Shown: one piece after another, positions 7,375 to 15,149 of the stretch
Numbering within the stretch: the stretch's first letter is position 1
Layout of the letters: each line of letters opens with the position of its first letter
Assembly: GCA_023395735.1 (NCBI GenBank)
Contig: JAEWYI010000076.1
Location: forward strand, 1-50,611
DNA from: Cyanobacteria bacterium OH_SFB_17
Lineage (GTDB): Bacteria; Cyanobacteriota; Vampirovibrionia; Gastranaerophilales; Gastranaerophilaceae
Length of the DNA: 50,611 nucleotides
Reading direction: 5' to 3'
Program-made: the position numbers and the translations under genes
Notes under the pieces: generated by a model
Told to the model about the DNA's origin: nothing
The model's input: only the letters and a program-made list of their open reading frames with translations
The model's database searches: none

Positions 7375-8790
7375 ATGAAAAAGGTTTTATTAATATACCC
7401 TCCTTCTCCTATAATGAACAGAGAAGACAGATGCCAACAGCCTGTAAAAGAGCTGTTAGTAATTCCTCCGCTTCCTCCTGTTGATTTAATGTATATGGCT
7501 GCAGTTGCAGAAAAAGTCAATGAACCTGACAACTATGAAGTAAAAATCGTTGACTATAGCCTAATAGAACACGCTCGAGAAAAATTTATAGAAGATTTTA
7601 AAGCATTTAAACCTGATTATCTTGTGCTAAACGTAGCAACAACTACTCTTGAAAGTGATTTGTCAGTTTTGCCTATAGCCAAAGAAATTGCACCAGAAGT
7701 CATAACAATCGCAAAAGGAGCCCATTTTTTAACCTCCAACACAGATGAATTATACAAACATAAATCACTCGATTTGGTCATAGTTGGCGAAGCCGAAGAA
7801 ACTTTAAAAGAAATACTGGAGCAAAAACCTTTCAATGAAATAAAAGGACTTTGCTATCGTGACGGATTTGTTGCAAAATATACAGGCAAAAGACCATTTA
7901 TAGAAAACCTCGACGAACTGCCTTTTCCTGCTCGTCATTTGGTCAACAATAATTTATTCAAAAGACCCGACAACAATAAAGTTCAAGCCATCATAAAAGT
8001 TTCTAGAGGTTGTCCTCACCACTGTTTCTTCTGCCTTGCAACTCCAGTCTCCGGCTCAAAAGTCAGAGTCAGAAGCGCTGAAAATATTATCGAAGAAATG
8101 AAAGAATGCGTAGAAAAATACAAAATTAAAAACTTCCTCTTTTGGTCAGATATTTTTAACTTCGACAGAGAATGGACAATCGATTTATGCAAAAAAATTA
8201 TTGAAAGCGGACTTAAAATAACTTGGTCATCCAACACAAGAGCCGATACCGCAGACGAAGAAATGGCAGACTTGATGTACAAATCAGGCTGCAGACTAGT
8301 TAGCATCGGAGTAGAGAGCGGCTCCCAATTTGTTCTTGACAAAATCGGTAAAAAAATCACCATCGATCAGGTCAGAGACACAGTCAAAATATTTAAAAAA
8401 GCGAAAATCAAAATCTATAACTACTTTGTTATCGGTCTGCCTTGGGATGACGAAGATACAATCGAAGAAACCATCCGATTTGCGATAGAACTAGACAGTG
8501 ACTTCATTAGCTTCTACACCGCAACCCCGCTGTTGGGAACACGTTTTTGCAAATATGCCAAAGAGCACGGGCTCCTTAACGACGGATGCTCTTATCAAGA
8601 TGCCTATTTTTATCCCGTAGTCAAAACCCATTTTTTATCCAAAGAAAGAGTATTTGAACTCCACAAAGAAGCAATCAGAAGATTTTACCTTCGACCTTGG
8701 TTTATATTCCGCTCACTGCTTAATATCCGCTCATTTGCTGAAATAAAAAATTACTTCATTGCGGGAATTGGAATTTTACTACGCAAATAG
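7375..8790 (+). CDS. B12-binding radical SAM protein (BchE/P-methylase type)
   Basis: 471 residues. The N-terminal part (about 1-150) has the cobalamin-binding fold seen in this class (MKKVLLIYPPSP, DLMYMAAVAEK, VIVGEAEETLKEIL). The radical SAM domain carries the cluster motif CPHHCFFC (C213, C217, C220), then SAM-binding strands and GVESGSQFVLDKIGKK. These proteins use a 4Fe-4S cluster and SAM, usually with cobalamin, for methylations or rearrangements of lipids, cofactors or natural products; the substrate is not evident here. The C-terminal RPWFIFRSLLNI resembles lipid/hopanoid-type members. GAGG lies nine bases before the ATG. It is flanked by repeat-bearing gaps and has no biosynthetic partner nearby. 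Confidence 0.85.
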   Translation: MKKVLLIYPPSPIMNREDRCQQPVKELLVIPPLPPVDLMYMAAVAEKVNEPDNYEVKIVDYSLIEHAREKFIEDFKAFKPDYLVLNVATTTLESDLSVLPIAKEIAPEVITIAKGAHFLTSNTDELYKHKSLDLVIVGEAEETLKEILEQKPFNEIKGLCYRDGFVAKYTGKRPFIENLDELPFPARHLVNNNLFKRPDNNKVQAIIKVSRGCPHHCFFCLATPVSGSKVRVRSAENIIEEMKECVEKYKIKNFLFWSDIFNFDREWTIDLCKKIIESGLKITWSSNTRADTADEEMADLMYKSGCRLVSIGVESGSQFVLDKIGKKITIDQVRDTVKIFKKAKIKIYNYFVIGLPWDDEDTIEETIRFAIELDSDFISFYTATPLLGTRFCKYAKEHGLLNDGCSYQDAYFYPVVKTHFLSKERVFELHKEAIRRFYLRPWFIFRSLLNIRSFAEIKNYFIAGIGILLRK

Positions 8791-8864
8791 CTTTTCACAA
8801 ATTAGCCTGTCGCTGAAGCAAAACAGATTCATGTGTAAAAGGTTTCGGAAGAAAAAGTAAGTTT

Positions 8865-8899
8865 GAAGTTTAGAGTTTTAGAAGCTTGGAAGTTTTGAA
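8865..8899 (+). repeat. Octamer repeat array, plus orientation
   Basis: Four consecutive 8-bp units, GAAGTTTA, GAGTTTTA, GAAGCTTG, GAAGTTTT, then GAA. The period and consensus (GARGYTTR) match the arrays at 5710-5749 and 31762-31785. It lies in the 231-bp gap between the radical SAM gene and rsmD. Nothing else was recognised in that gap. Confidence 0.6.
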
Positions 8900-9021
8900 T
8901 TATAAATTTTTAAACCTTTTTATAAATTGCCTGTAGCGCAGAATAAAATAGAAAAAAGTAACACCTTAAAACAACCTATCATCTTACTATTTAAAAACTG
9001 TTTTATTTAAAAATAACAATG

Positions 9022-9543
9022 CTATTGTTTCAAAAAAGTTATTGTTTTGTTAGAATAGCTCTTTTGTTTCAAGACAGAAAAACCTTGAAAATCAACATCT
9101 ACAACATGCTCTAAAATAATTATTCCATCTTTTGCCAATAAATTTTCGTTTTGAATTTTTTCTAAAACTTGTTCATAAATTCCGCTAAAATAAGGAGGAT
9201 CAATATAAATTACGTCAAACTGTTCAGAAATTTTTTTCTTTAAACAGTCCCCGACTATCAGGTTTTCCTTCAACCCAATCTTATTATAATTTTCTTTTAA
9301 AATTTTTACAACTTTTATATTTTTTTCCACCGCAACAACTTTTTCAAACCCTCTCGATAAGGCCTCTAGTCCCATTATTCCAGAGCCTGCGAACATATCT
9401 AAAAAAGTCTTGTTCTCAAAATCTATTATGGAAAAAAGTACGTTAAAAATCCCTTCCCTTGCTTTTGAAAGCGTCGGGCGAACAATTTTTTCATCAGGCA
9501 CAATAACTTTTCTTCCTTTAAATTTTCCCGCTGTTATATTCAT
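9022..9543 (-). CDS. rsmD: 16S rRNA (guanine966-N2)-methyltransferase RsmD
   Basis: 173 residues. RsmD methylates G966 of 16S rRNA using SAM. Visible features are the N-terminal MNITAGKFKGRKV, RPTLSKAREGIFNVL, SAM motif I FLDMFAGSGIMGLEALSRG, VEKN at the end of strand 2, and the catalytic motif YIDPPY. The frame stays open upstream to 9624, but that extension reads through the terminator at 9567-9604 and has no family match, so ATG 9541-9543 is the start. No ribosome binding site precedes it. An extended -10 TGCTATAAT ends seven bases before the ATG, implying a leaderless mRNA. Confidence 0.92.
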   Translation of the reverse strand: MNITAGKFKGRKVIVPDEKIVRPTLSKAREGIFNVLFSIIDFENKTFLDMFAGSGIMGLEALSRGFEKVVAVEKNIKVVKILKENYNKIGLKENLIVGDCLKKKISEQFDVIYIDPPYFSGIYEQVLEKIQNENLLAKDGIIILEHVVDVDFQGFSVLKQKSYSNKTITFLKQ

Positions 9544-9550
9544 AATGAAA

Positions 9551-9559
9551 ATTATAGCA
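9551..9559 (-). promoter_or_regulatory. Extended -10 promoter of rsmD (leaderless)
   Basis: On the minus strand TGC (9557-9559) precedes TATAAT (9551-9556), and the rsmD ATG begins seven bases later. Transcription would therefore start at or within a base or two of the ATG. No good -35 match is seen, as is usual with extended -10 promoters. Confidence 0.6.
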
Positions 9560-9604
9560 AAAAAACAACAGAAATGCGGCTCGAAACGAAGTTTTGAGCC
9601 GCAT
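9560..9604 (-). terminator. Terminator of the GH57 branching enzyme gene
   Basis: ATGCGGCTCGAAAC (9574-9587) pairs with GTTTTGAGCCGCAT (9591-9604), 14 bp with one G-T pair, loop GAA. On the minus strand it is followed by TTTCTGTTGTTTTTTT. It lies 24 bases after the branching enzyme stop and just before the rsmD promoter. Confidence 0.85.
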
Positions 9605-9627
9605 CCTTTATGTGCAGAGACCAACCT

Positions 9628-11349
9628 TTAGTCGTTATAAAGCGGTGCTAATTTTGCTTCTTGTTGAGGAATCTTTCCTTCTTCAATCGGCAGATACACC
9701 CTGTAGTCAATAGTTGAGAAACAATTGTCTATAGATTCTACATCTTTCAAATAAGCGTCATCAATTGAATTTGCATCAATCATATCAGCCAATTTTTCGA
9801 ATCTTTCGACGTGTTCTCTGAATCTATCTGTTGCGTAATCTTTTGCCTGCCAAGTCGTAATCAAGAAAGGCCAGTCAGAAGATTGCAACAAGAGATTTTC
9901 TCTCGCAAGTTGATTAAGTGCTCTGTGGAGAAGTTTATCAGAAGGGATTTGCTCATATTTTGAAGCAATTTCTGTAATTCTTTTCTCACAAGAATGAATA
10001 ATCGGCCACATCCACTCTGTCAAATGGTTTTGCCATACCCAGAAGTGTCCGCCTTGTCCCCAAGAGCTTTCAGGAATTTGAATAGCTTCTGTTGGAGGGT
10101 GAGCGTGCAAGTATTCACAAGCCGTCATTCTTTCAACATCAGGGATATAATTATTAAGCTTTCTAATAACTTGTTTGATGAATTCGACACCTTCAAACCA
10201 CCAGTGCCCGAACAATTCAGTATCGAATGACACCATTACAAGACCTTCTTTGTTGGTTGCCAATTTGTGGTCATTCAACAAATGATAAATCAATGTAGTG
10301 TAGTGATCAGAATTTTCGTTGATTTTATTAAGTGCCAAAACAGGATCATAAAGCATTTTATCACCTAAATCTGCTGTAGGTGAAGTTACTCTCCAGTAAT
10401 GACCGCCTGATTTGTCGTCTTTTTTGTGGAACTCTCTGAATACGCCGTCGCCCGGATATCCATCGGCTGCTGACCAAACTTGATAGCCTGCTCTTTCGTT
10501 TCTTCCCATTACCGCAACTTGTGCGTCCGGAAGCCAATAAGCCGAATATGTGTCATAACCTGTAGCTTCACGCTCTGGAAGCGGAATATATTCAATATTT
10601 CCGTAAACTCCAACTACACGGCGATTTCCGATAGAATTTCCGCCCTCGATAACGTGGGATTCTGTGAAGAAATATTCAATATCGTTATTTTGAAGCGTAA
10701 CTTCAATTGCAGGGCGCCATTTTTTATTTCCGTCTTTTCCTGTATACTCATAACCTTGTCTGTATGCACATTCAGGAAGCCAAGCACCGCAAGCTTTTTG
10801 CCCAAAAAGTCTTTTTGTTGTGTCTTGTCCAACTTTGAACTGCGCATTAAGGTTGTTATCAGTTGCCAAAAGCGGTGAAAATCCGTGAGTTGCACCTGAG
10901 GTAGTTATTTCTATGCAACCTAGCTCTTGATATTTTTTGAACGCGCCTATTACATCACGTCCGTATTTGTTAACATAAGTATCTTTGATATGGTTAAACC
11001 AGTCAAAGTAATATTTTGCCAAGTATTTTAAATGTTGTGAGTGTGCAACCGCAGGATCAGGATATCTTTCCAAATCTTCTCCGATTGCCTCGATTCTATC
11101 ATCTAAGAATTTGCAAAAACCATCTTTTAGGTGTTCGTCGTTCAATTGTTCTGCCAAAACCGGTGTAATTCCAACCGTCAATTTAGCTTTTATTCCTTCT
11201 TCCCAAAGTTCTGCAATCGCATTCAACAATGGAATGTAAGTTTCTGCCATACATTCGTAAAGGTTTTCTTCCCCGAAAGGCCACATGCCGGCTTTTCTAT
11301 AGAAAGGAAGGTGGCTGTGTAACATAAATACAAATTGTCCTACTGACAT
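9628..11349 (-). CDS. GH57 1,4-alpha-glucan branching enzyme
   Basis: 573 residues. The enzyme transfers alpha-1,4-glucan segments to make alpha-1,6 branches in glycogen. All five GH57 conserved regions are present: HSHLPF (11-16), GATHGF (152-157), WLPECAY with the likely nucleophile E193, VSFDTELFGHWWFEG with the likely acid/base D376, and SSDWPFLI near the C-terminus, followed by a helical C-terminal domain as in TK1436-type branching enzymes. Length matches that group. Start: ATG 11347-11349 has GGAGG five bases upstream; the in-frame ATG at 11359-11361 overlaps that binding site and is unlikely. A second GH57 gene lies at 18715-21210. An intrinsic terminator follows. Confidence 0.92.
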   Translation of the reverse strand: MSVGQFVFMLHSHLPFYRKAGMWPFGEENLYECMAETYIPLLNAIAELWEEGIKAKLTVGITPVLAEQLNDEHLKDGFCKFLDDRIEAIGEDLERYPDPAVAHSQHLKYLAKYYFDWFNHIKDTYVNKYGRDVIGAFKKYQELGCIEITTSGATHGFSPLLATDNNLNAQFKVGQDTTKRLFGQKACGAWLPECAYRQGYEYTGKDGNKKWRPAIEVTLQNNDIEYFFTESHVIEGGNSIGNRRVVGVYGNIEYIPLPEREATGYDTYSAYWLPDAQVAVMGRNERAGYQVWSAADGYPGDGVFREFHKKDDKSGGHYWRVTSPTADLGDKMLYDPVLALNKINENSDHYTTLIYHLLNDHKLATNKEGLVMVSFDTELFGHWWFEGVEFIKQVIRKLNNYIPDVERMTACEYLHAHPPTEAIQIPESSWGQGGHFWVWQNHLTEWMWPIIHSCEKRITEIASKYEQIPSDKLLHRALNQLARENLLLQSSDWPFLITTWQAKDYATDRFREHVERFEKLADMIDANSIDDAYLKDVESIDNCFSTIDYRVYLPIEEGKIPQQEAKLAPLYND

Positions 11350-11436
11350 TTTTGCCTCCATTCTTATTTGGTGAGTTGTAAGGGTGAGGGTGAATAGAGA
11401 TATATAGTTTTGTTCAAGCTTTGTAAATTACTATTT

Positions 11437-11457
11437 ACTTCTCACTTCTCACTTCTC
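11437..11457. repeat. Three tandem 7-bp units
   Basis: ACTTCTC is repeated three times without interruption in the gap between the branching enzyme and the next minus-strand gene. It resembles the pyrimidine-rich strand of the octamer arrays but has a 7-bp period, so I list it separately. The gap also holds AAGGGTGAGGGTGAA near 11379-11393. Confidence 0.4.
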
Positions 11458-11587
11458 TCTTGTTTATTATCTTACAATCCTATATATAATTTATATAGCA
11501 CAGTTGGCTAAAAAATATAATCCTTTAGGATTAATTCTTCAGAATAATGTTACAAATGTTAAAAAAAGTAAAAAAGTTGACCGATTG

Positions 11588-11947
11588 CTATTTTGCAATT
11601 TCAAGAGAATCTAAATTTATTTTTTTATTTGCAATAATATTTTTAAAATCGTCGAACTTGAAGAATTTTGCACCTTTTTCTTTTGCTTCGTTATTTAAAA
11701 ACTTAATGTATTTTCTAAACCCGTCTTTGGTGAGAGGGAATCTATAACTGTCACAATGAGCCTTCCACCAGTCTTTTCCTGTCAAAAGTAGAAGCTTGTC
11801 TTCACCTTTTTTTGTTTTTCCTAAGTGGATAGCGTCGAACATATCCGCATCGCAAACACGTTCAAAAAATTCTCTGACCTTTTTTCCTTCGCCTGTTACG
11901 ACCATTCGGCCTTGAAAAGATACATTTTTTACTTCACTTACAGCCAT
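11588..11947 (-). CDS. Unknown small protein with N-terminal VSFQG motif
   Basis: 119 residues; family not recognised. It is soluble and basic, with no signal peptide or membrane helix. Recognisable stretches are GRMVVTGEGKKVREFFERV, ADMFDAIHLGKTKKG and LLTGKDWWKAHCDSYRFPL, which give an alpha/beta look. The N-terminus MAVSEVKNVSFQGR contains the [VI][ST]F[KQ][GS] motif shared by three other unidentified proteins in this window. Start: AGGAG lies seven bases before ATG 11945-11947; an upstream in-frame ATG at 11969-11971 lacks a binding site. It is divergent from rpsT, with about 230 bp between them. Confidence 0.75.
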   Translation of the reverse strand: MAVSEVKNVSFQGRMVVTGEGKKVREFFERVCDADMFDAIHLGKTKKGEDKLLLLTGKDWWKAHCDSYRFPLTKDGFRKYIKFLNNEAKEKGAKFFKFDDFKNIIANKKINLDSLEIAK

Positions 11948-12136
11948 TTCAACACTCCTTTTTATAAACACGAATCACAAATCAACATTGTTATAAAACC
12001 TATAAAAATAATTATTGCTAAATATTAAGACTTTTTTAAGTATTTGTTACAAAAACTTAACTATTTTTCGTTTCTTCCCATGTTTACTTTTATTTTTATT
12101 TGTTATATCATCTTAATACTCTCAAATCTTATGTAA

Positions 12137-12156
12137 AGGGGAAGTCATTAGCCCCG
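12137..12156 (+). promoter_or_regulatory. Possible leader hairpin before rpsT
   Basis: GGGG and CCCC (about 12138-12155) flank AAGTCATTAG in the 5' leader of rpsT, about 25 bases before its ATG. S20 synthesis is autoregulated in other bacteria, so a leader structure would be plausible, but four G-C pairs are weak evidence. AGAAGGA follows as the ribosome binding site. Confidence 0.25.
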
Positions 12157-12180
12157 TAAGCAAAAGAAGGATAAAAAACA

Positions 12181-12453
12181 ATGGCAAATATTAAATCATC
12201 AAAGAAAAGAATTTTGGTCGCTGAAAGAAATGCAGCAAAAAACGTTGCATTCAAATCATCAATCAAAACAGCTATTAAAAAAGCTCTTGAACTAGGCGCA
12301 GGAGAAGACAAAGACGCATTGAACAGCGCAGTTTCTAAAGTTTATCAACTTTGTGACAAAGCAGTTTCTAAAGGCATCTTGCACAAAAACACTGCATCTA
12401 GAAAAAAATCAAGACTTTCTATTGCCTTGAATAAACTTGCTGAAAAAGCATAA
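12181..12453 (+). CDS. rpsT: 30S ribosomal protein S20
   Basis: 90 residues, starting MANIKSSKKRILVAERNA, with the family's lysine-rich three-helix composition, VYQLCDKAVSKGILHKNTASRKKSRL and the C-terminal AL-K-A end. S20 is a primary binder of 16S rRNA at the bottom of the 30S subunit. AGAAGGA lies upstream at normal distance and an intrinsic terminator follows, so it is a monocistronic unit. Confidence 0.97.
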   Translation: MANIKSSKKRILVAERNAAKNVAFKSSIKTAIKKALELGAGEDKDALNSAVSKVYQLCDKAVSKGILHKNTASRKKSRLSIALNKLAEKA

Positions 12454-12474
12454 TTATTCGAAAAATTAATTAAA

Positions 12475-12508
12475 ACAGACGCGAAAACTTCGTTTTCGCG
12501 TCTGTTTT
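12475..12508 (+). terminator. Terminator of rpsT
   Basis: ACAGACGCGAAAAC (12475-12488) and its exact complement at 12492-12505, loop TTC, then TTT. It is a 14-bp stem 21 bases past the stop codon. Confidence 0.9.
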
Positions 12509-12592
12509 ATTATTCTACACAAGGGGATTGAAAAAAATTTTTTTATTGGTTAAAATGCAATTCGTTATCAGCATTAAAAAGGGGGCTCAATT

Positions 12593-13036
12593 ATGCATGT
12601 TTTAGAAGGTTTTACACTTAAAGGTATTGATTCTGAAGGGGTTGAGAAGAATTTTAATCTTGCTGATTTTTTAGGAACGGTCGTTTTATATTTTTATCCG
12701 AAAGATAACACGCCCGGATGCACGCAGGAAGCCTGTGACTTTAGAGACAATATGAACAGACTCACCTCCAAAGCGACTGTGATTGGGGTTAGCCCTGATA
12801 ATGTCGAAAGTCATAAAAAATTTCAACAAAAACACGGACTGAATTTTATTTTAATCTCCGATGACGAACATAAATTAGCTGAAAAGCTCGGAGTTTGGAA
12901 AGAAAAATCAATGTACGGTAAAAGCTACATGGGGATTGAAAGAACCACTTTTATTATAAAAGACGGGCTTATTACAAAGGCATGGCCAAAGGTTAAAGTA
13001 AAAGGGCATGTTGATGAAATAATCGAAAATTTGTAG
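12593..13036 (+). CDS. bcp: Thiol peroxidase, Bcp/PrxQ peroxiredoxin
   Basis: 147 residues. It reduces hydroperoxides with electrons from thioredoxin-like proteins. It has the PrxQ signature YPKDNTPGCTQEACDFRD with peroxidatic C43 and resolving C48 five residues later, and the family features VIGVSPD, HGLNFILISDD and ERTTFIIK. Length is typical. GGGGG lies seven to eight bases before the ATG. The NAD synthetase gene follows on the same strand after 75 bp but appears to have its own promoter. Confidence 0.95.
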   Translation: MHVLEGFTLKGIDSEGVEKNFNLADFLGTVVLYFYPKDNTPGCTQEACDFRDNMNRLTSKATVIGVSPDNVESHKKFQQKHGLNFILISDDEHKLAEKLGVWKEKSMYGKSYMGIERTTFIIKDGLITKAWPKVKVKGHVDEIIENL

Positions 13037-13096
13037 ATTTTCTTTATTTAAAACAGTTCAGAAAGGTTATTGCTTCTGTTCAACATTTTTTCATCA

Positions 13097-13105
13097 TGGT
13101 AAAAT
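13097..13105 (+). promoter_or_regulatory. Extended -10 promoter of nadE (leaderless)
   Basis: TGG followed by TAAAAT (13100-13105). The nadE ATG starts six bases later and no ribosome binding site lies between. A leaderless transcript is the simplest reading. The -35 region (TGTTCA at normal distance) is weak. Confidence 0.5.
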
Positions 13106-13111
13106 ATTGGT

Positions 13112-15025
13112 ATGAAAAAAGAAACAGACTTAAATGTTATAATGGCACAGCTGAATCCCCAGCCGGGTTCTGTCGAGCAAAATGCCCTCAAGATAATGAA
13201 AACCATTAAAGAAGCTGAAAAAGAATGTGCCGATTTGGTTATATTTTCGGAGCTTACTCTTATGGGATACCCGATTATGGACACAATCGACAGGCATCCT
13301 GTAATAGTTGAAGAAAATGTTAAATGGTTGAAAGAAATTGCAAAACTTACCACAAAAACCCATGCGATTATCGGATTCGTGGAGCCTAGAAACGGGCAAA
13401 TAACAGGTAAAAGATACTTCAATTCGGCAGCAATTGTCGGAGAAGGAAAAATCAAAGGGATTGTAAGAAAATGTCTGCTTCCTACTTATTCAGAATTTAA
13501 TGATTACAGATATTTTGAGCCGTCTCCTGTTGCAGGAGTGCAGAGCGCGGATGATTTAGGAAATTTTGGCGATGACAAAATAATCAAAAACGACGGATTA
13601 ATTGAAATAAACAAAGCAAAATGTGCTGTTGTAATCTGCGAGGACGGTTGGAACGACAAAGACTTTTTCCAAAATCCTATGTATAAAAACGACCCTGTAG
13701 ATATTCTTGTAAAATCAAAACCCGACTTGATTATCAACTGCTCGGCTTCACCTACAAGAAGCAAAAAAGAACAATTAAAGCACAACATGCTTTCTTTTGT
13801 TTCAAAAAAATATAAAACTCCTGTTGTCTATGTAAATCAAGTTGGCGCAATTGACGATATTTCTTTTGACGGCTCGAGCCGATTTTACAATTCAGAAGGA
13901 AAATTGGCAGCCCGCGCAAAATCTTTTGAAGAAGATTTTCTCAAGTTTAACTTATCAAACGGTGGAAGAATTGAACCTCTGGTCGGCGGATTGGAAAAAA
14001 CTTTAACCGAGCAAAAAGTATTCTCGCTTGATTACGAACCTGATTTGGAAAGGACTTACAAAACAATAATCCAAGGAATAAGCGATTATTTTAGAAAAAA
14101 CGGACTGAAAAGAGCTGTTTTAGGTCTTTCTGGCGGGCTAGATTCTTCGGTTTCGGCAGTTTTATTGGCAGATGCACTCGGAGCAGAAAACGTCTTTGGT
14201 GTAAGCATGCCTTCAAAAATTACAAGCCAAGAAAGCAAAGATGATGCCAAAAAATTAGCACAAAATCTTGGAATAAATTTTGCGGTGGCGCCTATAAAAG
14301 AAATGGTCACGACTATAAACGATCAATTGAACCCGCTTTTCAACGTAGTTGAAAAAGATTGGAACGGAAACAGGTTTGAAAAATCTTTTGTGCAAGACAA
14401 CGTTCAAGCACGCTCAAGAGCCACACTTCTTTGGGGAATTGCAAACGAATTTTCCTCCACAATTCCTATTGCAACTTCTGACAAATCCGAGCTTTATATG
14501 GGTTATGCAACAATCAACGGCGATATGTCGGGAGGTTTTGCGCCTATTGCAGATGTCCCGAAAACAAAACTTTTTGCACTCGCAAGATGGTTAAACAAAA
14601 ACAGAGAAAGTAAAAATGCAATTCCTGATGCAGTCATCTTAAAACCTCCGGGAGCTGAACTTGCGATAAATCCAAAAACAGGAAAACCGCTTAAAGCAGA
14701 AGAAGCACTTATGCCTTACGAATTTATGGACGAAGTTATTTGGAGAATAGAAAACAAACACGAAAGTTATTTGGATATGCTAAACAGCACTTTTTTGTTC
14801 GAAACAAAAGAAAAAGTTTCAAAAGAACAAAAAATAGCCTGGTTGGATAAATTCTACAAAAGAATGTCAACAGCTTTGTACAAATGGTCTATTTTGCCGC
14901 CTTCTGTAATTGTTGAAGGGCGCTCAATCAACAAAAATGACTACAAACAGCCAATAACTTCCTCAAAGATAGACTATAAAGGAAAAACTGAATTAGAAAT
15001 CCTCAATACACTCAAATCCGTGTAA
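13112..15025 (+). CDS. nadE: NAD(+) synthetase, glutamine-hydrolysing
   Basis: 637 residues. The enzyme converts deamido-NAD to NAD using ATP and glutamine-derived ammonia. The N-terminal nitrilase-type glutaminase domain shows the catalytic triad E47 (FSELTLMGYP), K120 (GIVRKCLLP) and C176 (VVICEDGW). The C-terminal synthetase domain has the PP-loop LGLSGGLDSS (S340-S346) and QARSRATLLWG. Two-domain architecture and length agree with the glutamine-dependent class, so it need not depend on free ammonia. The ATG lacks a ribosome binding site and sits six bases after a -10 box. A long AT stem follows the stop. Confidence 0.95.
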   Translation: MKKETDLNVIMAQLNPQPGSVEQNALKIMKTIKEAEKECADLVIFSELTLMGYPIMDTIDRHPVIVEENVKWLKEIAKLTTKTHAIIGFVEPRNGQITGKRYFNSAAIVGEGKIKGIVRKCLLPTYSEFNDYRYFEPSPVAGVQSADDLGNFGDDKIIKNDGLIEINKAKCAVVICEDGWNDKDFFQNPMYKNDPVDILVKSKPDLIINCSASPTRSKKEQLKHNMLSFVSKKYKTPVVYVNQVGAIDDISFDGSSRFYNSEGKLAARAKSFEEDFLKFNLSNGGRIEPLVGGLEKTLTEQKVFSLDYEPDLERTYKTIIQGISDYFRKNGLKRAVLGLSGGLDSSVSAVLLADALGAENVFGVSMPSKITSQESKDDAKKLAQNLGINFAVAPIKEMVTTINDQLNPLFNVVEKDWNGNRFEKSFVQDNVQARSRATLLWGIANEFSSTIPIATSDKSELYMGYATINGDMSGGFAPIADVPKTKLFALARWLNKNRESKNAIPDAVILKPPGAELAINPKTGKPLKAEEALMPYEFMDEVIWRIENKHESYLDMLNSTFLFETKEKVSKEQKIAWLDKFYKRMSTALYKWSILPPSVIVEGRSINKNDYKQPITSSKIDYKGKTELEILNTLKSV

Positions 15026-15034
15026 ATTTTTATT

Positions 15035-15073
15035 AAAATAAATTTTTTTACTACTAGCAAAAAAATTTATTTT
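15035..15073. terminator. A+T-only inverted repeat after nadE
   Basis: AAAATAAATTTTTTT (15035-15049) has its exact complement at 15059-15073, loop ACTACTAGC. It is a perfect 15-bp stem but entirely A-T, ten bases past the nadE stop. It may work as a weak terminator; a G+C-free stem is unusual for that role. Confidence 0.4.
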
Positions 15074-15149
15074 GGTGTTTTCTATATAAAAAGCAAAATT
15101 AACAACACTTGGTTTTGTGACGGGGCAATTAATAACGAGAGGTGAGGTT

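Noticed and set aside
9544..9624. N-terminal extension of rsmD by 27 codons
   Set aside because: The extension crosses the terminator of the upstream gene and the extended -10 box, and has no family match; ATG 9541-9543 begins the conserved MNITAGKFKG.
10480..10895. Open frames of 90-130 codons opposite or overlapping the branching enzyme
   Set aside because: They are shadows of a well-conserved gene, lack ribosome binding sites and show no protein-like composition.
15035..15073. AT inverted repeat as an origin or attachment site
   Set aside because: No dnaA-box cluster, integrase or flanking duplication was seen; a weak terminator is the simpler reading.
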